Of a stretch of 64,000 nucleotides of DNA, positions 27,006 through 34,977 are shown in pieces (within the stretch, counting starts at the first letter, position 1; each line of letters begins with the position of its first letter). Below the pieces are notes generated by a model. That model made no database searches. It was not told the DNA's origin and saw only the letters and a list, made by a program, of their open reading frames with translations. The DNA is taken from the NCBI GenBank assembly GCA_049325415.1, contig JBMOLL010000053.1, positions 14,187-78,186 of the forward strand, written 5' to 3'. The stretch is from JBMOLL01 sp049325415. GTDB lineage: Bacteria > Bacteroidota > Bacteroidia > Bacteroidales > GCA-2748055. The position numbers and the translations under genes were made by a program.

Positions 27006-27080
27006 AGTTTTAGCTGCTGCCGTGCTGTTTCTCTGCAAACATAGGGCTCCATGTTTGCTCAGCTGCTTGCATAAGCGGTA
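27006..27080. repeat. Weak palindrome E4 with an 8-bp inner hairpin
   Basis: GCAAACAT and ATGTTTGC pair with an 8-base loop at about 27037-27060. Outside this, AGCTGCTGCCG on the left and GCTTGCATAAGCGGTAG on the right are only loosely complementary. It sits where a cassette boundary would be, just after the PP2C gene, but the evidence for a recombination site is weak. Confidence 0.4.
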
Positions 27081-27081
27081 G

Positions 27082-27849
27082 TCATGATGCACTATATCTT
27101 GCAATTGCTACGCTGATGTTATCAATGCCACCACGCCTATTTGCAAGTGAAATTAAGTCGTTCGCTGTTTTGTAAATATTGCCCTTTACTGTTTTTATAA
27201 TCTCTTTCTCGTCAACCATACCATATAAACCATCACTACAAAGCATTAATGTTTCATCATCTATTTCTTGCTCGAAAATATCAGGTGTAACAGTTTCGGA
27301 TAGGCCAAGTGCCTTAGTCAAAATATTTCTTCGTGGATGATTGATAGCTTGTTCTTTAGTGATTATTTTATTGTCCAACATTACTTGAACGGCTGAATGA
27401 TCTTTGGTAATTTGTCGGAGTGATTTATTAGGATTAATTATATATGCTCTTGAATCGCCAACATTAACAATATATATGTGATTGTCAACAATAATTGCAC
27501 CAACTAAAGTTGTTCCTATATTTCCTTGTTGATTTTCTGATATTGCCCAAACCTCTTTATTTGCATCTTTTACGGCTTTAGTCAGAACATTTTCAAATTT
27601 TATTGTGTCATTAATTGATGTGTAATAAAAAATGCTTTCAGCAACTGATTCAATAAATTTTTTTGCAGCAACTTCAGAAGCAACTTCTCCTTTTTTAAGT
27701 CCACCCATACCGTCAGCAACAACAAGAATTCCATAGTTGACTTCGTTTCTAAAACTTTGTGAATTTAAAATTAATGACGCAACACTATCTTGATTGGAAG
27801 TTCTCTCCTTGCCAATGTCTGTTTTCGTATAAAGTCTAATTGGTAGCAT
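27082..27849 (-). CDS. PP2C-type protein serine/threonine phosphatase
   Basis: A 255-aa single-domain PP2C. All metal-binding motifs are present: NQDSV near residue 19, VVADGMGG, GTTLVGAIIVDN then VNVGDSRAYII, LCSDGLYGMVD and DNISVAIARY. The family removes phosphate from Ser/Thr residues. It is the last gene of a three-gene operon (22-bp gap after the kinase), so it should reverse the action of the adjacent kinase. There is no membrane segment. The gene is AT-rich like its neighbours. Confidence 0.95.
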   Translation of the reverse strand: MLPIRLYTKTDIGKERTSNQDSVASLILNSQSFRNEVNYGILVVADGMGGLKKGEVASEVAAKKFIESVAESIFYYTSINDTIKFENVLTKAVKDANKEVWAISENQQGNIGTTLVGAIIVDNHIYIVNVGDSRAYIINPNKSLRQITKDHSAVQVMLDNKIITKEQAINHPRRNILTKALGLSETVTPDIFEQEIDDETLMLCSDGLYGMVDEKEIIKTVKGNIYKTANDLISLANRRGGIDNISVAIARYSAS

Positions 27850-27871
27850 TCTCCTATTGTTAGAAATTTCA

Positions 27872-28699
27872 CTAAGATAATTTTTGATAAATTGGTTTTA
27901 GTGTGTCTATTACTTGTTGCATATTTTGGTATCTTTCGTTTACATTAATCTTAATCATCTTGAGAATTGCAGTATCAAGTTCGGAAGAAATAGATGAATG
28001 ATTTTGAGAGGATGGAGTTGGAACTGTATAACTCTGTCCGTTATTTTCATTAAAAACTTGAGGAAGTTTTCCTGTCATCATTTCATAAAATAATACACCT
28101 AAAGAATAAATGTCCGTTCGCTGGTTTACTTCGCCAAATGCAGACGGATGAAACCATTGCTCAGGAGAACAATAGCCAGGAGTTCTCCACATTCCTGCAA
28201 CTGTCAATGCGATTGATTCTCTGTTAACATCTTTACCGATTCCCCAATCAGCAACTTTAATTTGATTTTGTTCAGTAAATAAAAGATTAGCTGGCTTAAT
28301 GTCTCTATGATAAATATTTTCTGAATGTGCCAATTTTAAAGCTTCTGCAACAGGAAGTATCACATTTCCCAATGTCCATTTTTGAGAAAAAAGTTTTTTT
28401 TGTTCAACAATAATGTTAACCATTTTGTCTTTTAAAGACCCACCAGCCATGTATTCCATTACATACCATGGACCATAATTTGGTGGATTGCCGTTTATAT
28501 TTGACTCGAAAATATTAACAACATGAGTATGATTTAGAGATTGAATAATTTTAATTTCTCTTTCAAATCGTTTTATCCTTTCAGGGTCTGGGCGCTTCAA
28601 TTCCTTTAAAGCGCCTCTTTGCCCCGTCGCAGATTGAACTTCATATACCTTTCCGAATCCTCCTTCGTCAAGTATTCTTATAATATTCCAAGTTGCCAT
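27872..28699 (-). CDS. Hanks-type serine/threonine protein kinase
   Basis: A 275-aa kinase domain with no transmembrane segment and no PASTA or other sensor domain. Visible motifs are LDEGGFGKVYEV (P-loop), ALKELKRP with the ATP-binding Lys, YHRDIKPANLLF (catalytic loop), KVADWGIGKDV (DWG in place of DFG), GYCSPEQW (APE position) and TDIYSLGVLFYEMMTG. It should be active. The operon order of transcription is DUF6680, kinase, phosphatase. A kinase-phosphatase pair in an accessory cassette recalls regulatory or anti-phage modules, which is inference. Confidence 0.95.
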   Translation of the reverse strand: MATWNIIRILDEGGFGKVYEVQSATGQRGALKELKRPDPERIKRFEREIKIIQSLNHTHVVNIFESNINGNPPNYGPWYVMEYMAGGSLKDKMVNIIVEQKKLFSQKWTLGNVILPVAEALKLAHSENIYHRDIKPANLLFTEQNQIKVADWGIGKDVNRESIALTVAGMWRTPGYCSPEQWFHPSAFGEVNQRTDIYSLGVLFYEMMTGKLPQVFNENNGQSYTVPTPSSQNHSSISSELDTAILKMIKINVNERYQNMQQVIDTLKPIYQKLS

Positions 28700-28722
28700 G
28701 AGTAGTTAAATATTTATTGTGA

Positions 28723-29130
28723 TTAATTGTTTGTCATTTGTCTTACTTCGTTTGGGTTAACGAAGCCAGTAAGATGGTCTGTCTGTTTAATTTCTTTGTA
28801 TCCCAAGTGTTTTGATATTTCATACAGCAAATTTAGAAAACGCATATCATATACTTTAGGGTCAAAAAGTGTTGAATTCTGACTCTCCCACAACTTTTCC
28901 TTTGCATCCATTATTTTTTTATCGTTATAAAAAATAACATCCATTATATTTAGAGCGTCCAAAATCTCATCATTCATTCTCATTTTTTTTCTTTGGGTTA
29001 GAAGCGTCAGAAATAGGTCTGTCTTTTGTCTCTTCCTTTCCCTTCTACTATTAATTACTAACGAAACTAGCATGGCAGACGTTGGCCCTGCAACAATTGC
29101 ACATATCGCTATAATTACTGGTGTCGTCAT
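28723..29130 (-). CDS. Membrane-anchored DUF6680-type protein
   Basis: A 135-aa protein. Residues 4-28 are one membrane helix, followed at once by a basic stretch (NSRRERKRQKTDLFLTLLTQRKK) and a helical cytosolic part with DALNIMDVIFYNDKKIMDAK and YEISKHLGYKEIKQTD. This layout and the 'ALNxxDVxFY' pattern match the DUF6680 family as I know it, which often sits in accessory regions. It precedes the kinase by 23 bp and could be the kinase's sensor or substrate, or a membrane effector. No function is proven. Confidence 0.75.
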   Translation of the reverse strand: MTTPVIIAICAIVAGPTSAMLVSLVINSRRERKRQKTDLFLTLLTQRKKMRMNDEILDALNIMDVIFYNDKKIMDAKEKLWESQNSTLFDPKVYDMRFLNLLYEISKHLGYKEIKQTDHLTGFVNPNEVRQMTNN

Positions 29131-29240
29131 TGTTTTATATATTACTTAACAAAGTTAAAAACTAAAACCTTCATTCCGTCCATATTTTTTGTTACAATCA
29201 TTTCATTTCTTTCAAATATTATAAAGTTAGCAGTGTTCTC

Positions 29241-29376
29241 CAACGGTTGCAGCAAACGTACCAGCGGTATTTGCAGTGCTGGTTTCAAAGCTCTTACCTT
29301 TCAAACTGCTATTTGCTTCATTAATTCACAAAATTATAAGATCACTAGGACACCCGCATTGCTTATGACCGTGTTA
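29241..29376. repeat. attC-like imperfect palindrome E3 (136 bp)
   Basis: It runs from CAACGGTTGCAGCAAACG to CATTGCTTATGACCGTGTTA. The arms pair as ACGGTTGCAGCAA with TTGCTTATGACCGT, with mismatches. Its GTTA end contains the stop codon (TAA on the minus strand) of the cyclase-like gene, which fits a boundary lying directly at a gene end. Confidence 0.6.
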
Positions 29377-30264
29377 GTGGCTGGTTTTCTTGCTTTCATA
29401 AAAATCATCAGTATAAGAATAATGAATATTTTGTCCTGCTATATCTTCATTTAAATTGTATAATCTAGGTTTTATCTTATCGTCAATATAAAGCTTGTCA
29501 TATTCATTTTTCAGCCATAGATATTTATTGTAGATGTTGGGATTTTCAAAACTATTATCTAGTCCATTAATAATAGTCTTTTTTACTCTAGTAAGACCTA
29601 TTTTTAGTCTTCTTTCGCTCATCTTTTTCCAAGATTGAAGAACCTCAAAATAAATCATTTGGTGGAATCCAACACAACCGTCACTAAAGCGCTTAATGTA
29701 TTGATGATAAGGGTATCTGTCTCTTTTTGTTGTAATTGGGTAATTTAAAAGCTTAAGCAATTTATCTGACAAAAGAATTCTTGGAAAACTAGCTGCTTTA
29801 GATTCTAGCTCATAAGCATCAATTAATCCTTGTCCAAATATTATCCCATTATCTAAATGTATGGTTCTTCCAGTTGTAATTCCACCTCTAAAAAGTATTC
29901 CCTTTGTCATTAATCTAGCACCAACTAATGAAAGGTTTGCAATCAATGTTGATAATGTTTCATTAATTGTAGATTTATCATAGCCAACTGAAACCGCAAT
30001 TGAATCTGAAAAAGAGGTACAAGCAGTTCTATTTGAGATGTCAAAATCTTCCAAATTTCTCTTTTGAGCATCCTCTTCTATTTCGATAAGTTGTAAATCC
30101 CAATTTGAAGCATACTCTCTCTTTTTTAGAAAAACTAAAGAATCATAAATTAATTTTCTTGTGTCTGCATTTCTTTCTGATTTCTTTACAACTTCTTTGA
30201 AACCTAAAATATCAATGAATGCAACTAACCTTTCTTCATATATTATTTCATCATATGATTCCAT
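29374..30264 (-). CDS. Class III nucleotide cyclase-like protein
   Basis: A 296-aa soluble protein. It has the elements of a class III cyclase fold in order: RLVAFIDILGFKEV (first metal Asp region), CTSFSDSIAVSV (FSDS in place of the second metal Asp turn), ILFRGGITTGRTI (the R.GI..G strand) and ELESKAASFPRILLSDKLL (the dimer-side helix). Proteins with this set include predicted cyclases and the cyclases of cyclic-UMP/CMP defence (Pycsar) systems, but no effector gene lies next to it, and palindrome E3 separates it from the kinase operon. Function and product are inferred only. Confidence 0.6.
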   Translation of the reverse strand: MESYDEIIYEERLVAFIDILGFKEVVKKSERNADTRKLIYDSLVFLKKREYASNWDLQLIEIEEDAQKRNLEDFDISNRTACTSFSDSIAVSVGYDKSTINETLSTLIANLSLVGARLMTKGILFRGGITTGRTIHLDNGIIFGQGLIDAYELESKAASFPRILLSDKLLKLLNYPITTKRDRYPYHQYIKRFSDGCVGFHQMIYFEVLQSWKKMSERRLKIGLTRVKKTIINGLDNSFENPNIYNKYLWLKNEYDKLYIDDKIKPRLYNLNEDIAGQNIHYSYTDDFYESKKTSH

Positions 30265-30289
30265 ATCAGCTTATTTTTATTATCATCGT

Positions 30290-30600
30290 GGTGTCAAAAT
30301 TACCGCTAACCTATATTTATAAGTGCCCCCAACTCCCCACTCCACCCCCCAAAGGCGATATCCCAAACACTTCCTGATCTTTTCTGGCTGGCCGGGTTGA
30401 AGCGGCTATACAAGTTAGAACTTAACAAAAACAAAAACAAGCCTTTACAGCAAAATTACGACCTGGTTTGGCTGTTTTGAGGGCCGTGGATGGAAGCGGG
30501 GCGGGAAATGACCGCCTGCAGGGGGCTGAAAATGCCCTCCGGGTAAGGGCGGAAAGGCTTCGCCGGACAGCCGGCCCTTCTCCGGAGGCTTCTGCGGCTG
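30290..30600. repeat. Dispersed repeat R, copy 3, with flank
   Basis: After a TTACCGCTAAC motif the sequence follows repeat R loosely (cctatatttataagtgccccc, then gggttgaagcggctatacaagtta, then acaagcctttacagcaaaattacg) to about 30455. This closes the AT-rich region. Beyond it, open frames on both strands to 30830 are G+C-rich but show no domain and are not called. Confidence 0.7.
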
Positions 30601-30607
30601 CACGGGA

Positions 30608-30690
30608 GTCAAAAGACAGATCCCGGGCGTTAAAAGATACTTCCTCAATGCCAAAAGATACTTTTCGATTGCCATAAGATGACTTCCGAT
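30608..30690. repeat. 21-bp tandem repeat, four diverged units
   Basis: Units start at 30608, 30629, 30650 and 30671 and share AAAAGAtactt-like sequence (e.g. gttaaaagatacttcctcaa). The period is 21, a multiple of three, so it reads as 7-residue repeats in any frame. No start or domain shows that it is translated. Confidence 0.8.
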
Positions 30691-30829
30691 CCATTTCGGA
30701 TGGTTTTCTTAACCGCCAAGTGGGTATTCAGCGGCCCGGGTAGTATCCGGCTGTTAACCTGTTCTTCAGTTCTCCGGATACGACATAGCGGGTCGGGTAA
30801 GCGCCTTAGCACATGCGGCTGTTCGCGGC

Positions 30830-31741
30830 TCACTCCCCCGAACCGGATCCTTCTTCCTCTCCCTCCGCTATATTGAAACTGATCGAATACTTTTCCGCCA
30901 GGGTCGTAAACAGCTCAAGCTGACCCTTATCTCGCAGTTCCCTGTACATGATCCCGATCAGCTCTTCGCTATCACGGATGTAATCCGATCCCGCTACGGC
31001 GTACATCCGGTGGGCGATGAACATGTACGACAGGCCCATTTCGTAATCCTCCATGATAAAGGCGATCTTGCCCGCCCCGAAGTAGCCTTCCGGGTCGTCT
31101 TCGTACAGGAAGATCAGCGTCCGGTAATACGCAAGCGCCGATGGGTAATCCTCCAGGATAGCATAGATCACGGCGATATTCTGCAGAGCCACCTTGCCCT
31201 CGGGAAAGATCTCCAGTGATTTTTTATAATAGCGGATGGCCTTTTTAAAGTCCTCCTGCCGGCGCCAGGATACCGCCAGGTGGTCCCAGGCAAAAACAAA
31301 ATCCCTGTCGGCCTTCACCGCCTTCCTGAACTCCTTCGCGGCCATCGCGTAATGGCCCTTTTCCAGGTAGCCGTTCCCGGATGTGTAATACGCGTTGGCC
31401 TTCTCCGAGGCAGATTCGACATAATAGATCGCCTCTTTCTCCTTCACGATCACCCTGCGCACGGGATAGCACACCGATACCAGCAGTTCATCCACCTCGG
31501 AAGAAAGGCCGGTGATGCCGTTCACGCTACCCAGGATCAGCCAGTCATCCTCCGTGCCGCCTTCCATCAGGGCAGCGAGGGAGAGGGATTTACAACTGTC
31601 GAGGCTTTCCTCAAGCTGCGAAAGCTCTTCGGGAGCGCCCAGGCAGTCGCAAACCATGGTGGCCAGTTTCTCGGCAAGCGTCTGCGCCGGCAGGCTGTTC
31701 AGCACGGCCAGACCCATTAAAACAAAAAGCACTTTTTTCAT
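30830..31741 (-). CDS. TPR-repeat secreted protein
   Basis: A 303-aa protein with a signal peptide (MKKVLFVLMGLAVLNSLPAQ). An N-terminal region with three Cys (TMVCDCLGAPEEL, SLDSCKSL) is followed by TPR repeats (about residues 120-245: YTSGNGYLEKGHYAMAAKEF, DFKKAIRYYKKSLEIFPEG, EDYPSALAYYRTL). The end is acidic. TPR proteins scaffold complexes in the periplasm or envelope. The partner is unknown. The gene is single. Confidence 0.82.
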   Translation of the reverse strand: MKKVLFVLMGLAVLNSLPAQTLAEKLATMVCDCLGAPEELSQLEESLDSCKSLSLAALMEGGTEDDWLILGSVNGITGLSSEVDELLVSVCYPVRRVIVKEKEAIYYVESASEKANAYYTSGNGYLEKGHYAMAAKEFRKAVKADRDFVFAWDHLAVSWRRQEDFKKAIRYYKKSLEIFPEGKVALQNIAVIYAILEDYPSALAYYRTLIFLYEDDPEGYFGAGKIAFIMEDYEMGLSYMFIAHRMYAVAGSDYIRDSEELIGIMYRELRDKGQLELFTTLAEKYSISFNIAEGEEEGSGSGE

Positions 31742-31813
31742 TGTCGGAGCGGTTTATCAGGTAATACTATTTAAGCCTGTTACTTAAGTGAACGGTTACG
31801 GCGCCCCTTCCCT

Positions 31814-32782
31814 CTATTCGATCTCCTCAATAATGATCTCTTCCTTCCTGCACATGGAAAAGACTGCATTGCCGACCGTCGATGTCCTGCAGGTATGGAT
31901 GAACTTCGGCCAGCAATGGTAATAATAGCACGTATAGCTGTCATCATCGTGGATATCCACTTTCAGACCGGAGAAGATACTGTCCAGGTTATGCCGGGCC
32001 TTCTCCCTCTCCTCCCGGGAACTGTTCTCCATTCTGGCCAGCATATTTGCGGCAAAATCCTGCATGGCTTGTACAAAATCGGCCGAATCGATCTCCATTT
32101 TACTGGCAAGGGTACCGGTGAAATTATCCTTATCCACACTTTCGATATAGAATCTACCAATCCCGTTGATCGGGGCACCGCCGAAAAAATTCGGCAGGGT
32201 GCTGACGTAATACAGGGTATCCTTCACATTCATTTCCAGTCCCAGGGGATTGTGAAAAGCAACGATCTCCTTCAGCAGCAACTGCTCAATCCCCTCCCTT
32301 CCTGCGATGGCGTCTTTGATGTCTTTTATGACCGACATCAGCTCCGGGGAAGAGTCGCCCATGTTGACGGTCAGTTTTGCAAATACGGCATCAACCATCT
32401 CGCTGATCTCCTTCCAGTTAACCACTTCAAGGAAAGACCCGGTCCGGTCGGTCCGGTAAACGATTGTTGATATATCGGGTATGTCTGCCAGGATTCCGGC
32501 CTGTCCGGGAATGTTCGGCAGATCCGTTAAACCGCCTACATATTTCCACTCCATGGTATAGCCTTTTGCATTGGCTTTGATCACCGTCAGTTGCGCTTCA
32601 TACCCCATTTCCTGCCGCGAAACCTCGGTACTGTCGCGGGTCTGAACCGATCGCTTAATGATCCGGTAGTTCTTCACCTCCCCTTTTTTCCACGAGGCCA
32701 GGAAGGGGATGACGAGTTCATCCTGCGCCCTGCCAATGCTGCATGACAGGATAAAAATTACCGAGAGTAGTATGATTTTCAC
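31814..32782 (-). CDS. Secreted protein, unknown function
   Basis: A 322-aa protein with a signal peptide (MKIILLSVIFILSCSIGRAQ). The mature protein is beta-rich in its first part (GYEAQLTVIKANAKGYTMEWKYVGG, DISTIVYRTDRTGSFLEVVNW), which fits a DUF-type beta-barrel lipid-binding fold seen in similar Bacteroidota proteins. A helical stretch (RMENSSREEREKARHNLDSIF) and a terminal part with two Cys (CYYYHCWPKFIHTC) follow. No family name can be given. Confidence 0.65.
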   Translation of the reverse strand: MKIILLSVIFILSCSIGRAQDELVIPFLASWKKGEVKNYRIIKRSVQTRDSTEVSRQEMGYEAQLTVIKANAKGYTMEWKYVGGLTDLPNIPGQAGILADIPDISTIVYRTDRTGSFLEVVNWKEISEMVDAVFAKLTVNMGDSSPELMSVIKDIKDAIAGREGIEQLLLKEIVAFHNPLGLEMNVKDTLYYVSTLPNFFGGAPINGIGRFYIESVDKDNFTGTLASKMEIDSADFVQAMQDFAANMLARMENSSREEREKARHNLDSIFSGLKVDIHDDDSYTCYYYHCWPKFIHTCRTSTVGNAVFSMCRKEEIIIEEIE

Positions 32783-32833
32783 AGTATCAAAAGGTCTGAC
32801 AACGACACTAAAGGTTAAACTCCATGATAATTC

Positions 32834-33019
32834 TCATTCAATAAAAAGCTGCTTCTCCACGAAATCACTGAACAGGGAAAACGACTTCTCATAAATATCC
32901 TCACAGGTATCCAGCATTAAAACATAAAAGATCCTTCCCCTGAAGCGATCCTTGCTTTCGCCCGCTTTGTAACAGGACAGTTTGCCGGGATCACCGGATG
33001 GCAGGCTCCGGATTCCCAA
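32834..33019 (-). pseudogene. Possible gene remnant
   Basis: A 61-codon open frame ending FRGRIFYVLMLDTCEDIYEKSFSLFSDFVEKQLFIE. The C-terminal part reads like real protein, while the start does not. It could be the tail of a decayed gene, but no matching upstream part is visible to 33170. The rest of the gap from 32783 to 33171 holds nothing else I can identify. Confidence 0.25.
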
Positions 33020-33171
33020 CCCCCAGGCTTTCTCCGATCATGAATTTAAGAAGTTTGCCTGATAAATCAAAACCCTGGTCCGTTTTAAAGGGAAAATTCC
33101 TGCATTCAAGTCAGGAAAGCATTTTTAAACCGGGAGCAAGGTTCAGCAATCCGGGATCCCGCCAGGCACCA

Positions 33172-33552
33172 ATGGAAATGATGTTCAGAACCGTATTTGT
33201 ATCGGATAATCCCTCTGCCTGTCATATCGTGAAGGTCCGGCTTGCCACCCTGCTCATGAAGCTCAGGGCATCCCATCAACGGCGGGCCGCTTATTACCTC
33301 AGCAGGGAGGAGACGGAACGCTGTGAAGAACAGAGCGACAACGAATCCGGGTTTAATTGTCCGGAGTGCCTGTCAGGCAATGTTTACTTCGGCCATACAA
33401 CGGATTCCGGATGGTGGATCCCCTATCTGCTGTGTTTCATCCTGCTGATGAGCCCCTTTCCCCTGTTCCGGAAAAGATGCCATTGCTTCGGCTGCGGGAC
33501 GGATTTTTTAAAAAAAAACAGGGTAAGAAATGCGCGGGAACAGCATCAATAA
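33172..33552 (+). CDS. Small membrane protein with zinc-ribbon-like Cys pairs, possibly frameshifted
   Basis: A 126-aa open frame. The start (MEMMFRTVFVSDNPSACHIVKVRL) resembles DUF2007 signal-transducing proteins. Then come FNCPECLS and CFGCG (zinc-ribbon-like Cys pairs) flanking a hydrophobic stretch (WWIPYLLCFILLMSPFP). The stretch after KVRL does not fit, while an alternative frame there reads HEAQGIPS, as expected for DUF2007, so a frame change is possible. It is upstream of, and on the same strand as, the intramembrane protease-like gene. Confidence 0.45.
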   Translation: MEMMFRTVFVSDNPSACHIVKVRLATLLMKLRASHQRRAAYYLSREETERCEEQSDNESGFNCPECLSGNVYFGHTTDSGWWIPYLLCFILLMSPFPLFRKRCHCFGCGTDFLKKNRVRNAREQHQ

Positions 33553-33595
33553 GCTGAACTTGCCTTATCTTGAACCAACAAATATTCACCGGCAA

Positions 33596-34330
33596 ATGAC
33601 ATCCACCCCGACTCCACCGGCCGCGGGATCCGCAGGGTTCCCGGTCTATGCCATGCTTGGCAGCAGGCTGATCCTTTTCCTTCTTTTCCAGGTCCTTATA
33701 GCTCTTTTCCTGAATTCATGGGAAAGCTCGGAGCGTTACTGGCTGCTGTGTGCAACCCTCACCAACCTGGTGAGCATCGGCCTGCTGGTCATCCTGTTCA
33801 GGAGGGAGGGGATCCGCTTTCTCAGCGTGTTTTCCTTTCAGCGGGAGAAGGTGAAGAAGGATCTGCTGCTCTTCGCGGGGATCATCGTCCTTGCCCTGCC
33901 GGTGGTTTTTGCCCCCGGCTACCTTCTCGGCAAGCTGCTCTGGGGGGATGCCGATGTGCCGACTGCGCTGCTGTTCAGACCGGTGGAGAGCTGGCTGGTT
34001 TACATTCTGCTGCTGGCCTTTCCCCTGACGATTGCTTTCGCCGAACTGGCCACTTATTTTGCCTATGTCATGCCCCGGCTGCAGAAGACCCTCCGTGCGA
34101 AATGGCTCGCCGTGCTCCTGCCGGTAATTTTCCTGTCGGTGCAGCACTGCACCCTGCCCTTCATACCCGATCTGCACTTTATTCTGTACCGGGCACTGGT
34201 ATTCCTGCCCTTTGCGCTGCTGATCGGGGTCTCGGTTTATTTCCGGCCCTCCCTCTTTGTGTATTTCGCGATCTTCCACGGCGTGCTCGATTTTGGCACG
34301 GCTATGATGTACCTGGTAAATGGCAGGTAG
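33596..34330 (+). CDS. CPBP-family-like intramembrane protease
   Basis: A 244-aa polytopic protein from the ATG at 33596; an earlier in-frame ATG at 33530 overlaps the previous frame. The C-terminal half shows CPBP/Abi-like motifs: AELATYFAYVMPRLQ (in place of EExxxR), SVQHCTLPF (the His of the second motif) and FHGVLDF (His of the third). The first motif has Glu but lacks the EE pair and the usual Arg spacing, so activity is uncertain. Such proteins are metal-independent glutamic proteases or immunity proteins. Confidence 0.65.
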   Translation: MTSTPTPPAAGSAGFPVYAMLGSRLILFLLFQVLIALFLNSWESSERYWLLCATLTNLVSIGLLVILFRREGIRFLSVFSFQREKVKKDLLLFAGIIVLALPVVFAPGYLLGKLLWGDADVPTALLFRPVESWLVYILLLAFPLTIAFAELATYFAYVMPRLQKTLRAKWLAVLLPVIFLSVQHCTLPFIPDLHFILYRALVFLPFALLIGVSVYFRPSLFVYFAIFHGVLDFGTAMMYLVNGR

Positions 34331-34373
34331 GTCAGCCAGCGAAATGGGCCGGGTTTACCGATCAACCTTCACT

Positions 34374-34856
34374 TCAGGTTTTTGCCTTCACCTTTTTCAG
34401 CTGTCTGGAGAACAGTACCAGCAGGGCGACAAACAACAGTCCGGAGATCAGGAGCATCCCGGTATTGCGCGGTGAAAGGCCGGTCACAAGAACGGCCGAG
34501 GTGGGGTTTTCCGGGCTATAGTACACCGTGACCTTCTTATCCACCGGGTAGCCGGCCAGCACCTCTTCGGCCCATTCCCGGGTCCCGTAGCCGAGAGAGG
34601 CACGGTACCGGCTGGAGGAATACAGGGCATCGCCCACCCGGAAGGAATAGCTGATCAGGGGTTTGTACTTATCGGTGCCCTTTGTGCTGTTGAGTATTTT
34701 AATTTCCGACCTCACGATGGTCCCCTCCGCCGTTGGCCAGGTTTTCGTTTCATAGGCTTTCAGGGAAGTCACCAGGCTGAAGGTAAACCAGCCCAGGAGA
34801 AGGATCAGGAAGATGATAAAACCGATCAGGGATTGTTTCTTTTCTTTTGCGGCCAT
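34374..34856 (-). CDS. DUF3592 membrane protein
   Basis: A 160-aa protein with two membrane helices (about residues 10-30 and 130-150) around a beta-rich domain: TWPTAEGTIVRSEIKIL, YKPLISYSFRVGDALYSSSR, GYPVDKKVTVYYSPENPTSAVL. This is the DUF3592 pattern, with YKP.I.Y.Y.V.G and the YP.G..V.V.Y.P..P end. The function is unknown. It is convergent with the gene before it. Confidence 0.88.
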   Translation of the reverse strand: MAAKEKKQSLIGFIIFLILLLGWFTFSLVTSLKAYETKTWPTAEGTIVRSEIKILNSTKGTDKYKPLISYSFRVGDALYSSSRYRASLGYGTREWAEEVLAGYPVDKKVTVYYSPENPTSAVLVTGLSPRNTGMLLISGLLFVALLVLFSRQLKKVKAKT

Positions 34857-34977
34857 GGTAGTTTTTTTGTAAAAGTAAATTACTTCCCGCTCTTTTCAAA
34901 AATGGTAAAAGCCAGTGCCAGTCCCGGCACGATGAGCTTAACATAAGAAAAATGCTGTTTCACCTGTCCGTCATAGA

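Noticed and set aside
27006..27080. E4 as a fourth attC-like site
   Set aside because: Only the inner 8-bp hairpin is convincing. The outer arms pair poorly, so it is listed only as a weak repeat.
29374..30264. Calling a complete Pycsar system
   Set aside because: No TIR or recognised Pycsar effector lies beside the gene.
21876..30455. Calling a true chromosomal integron
   Set aside because: No integrase or attI is visible, and the palindrome ends deviate from the attC consensus. 'Integron-like' is as far as the sequence allows.
30422..30694. Overlapping minus-strand frames with 7-residue repeats
   Set aside because: They are generated by the 21-bp tandem repeat and repeat R. No start signal or domain is seen.
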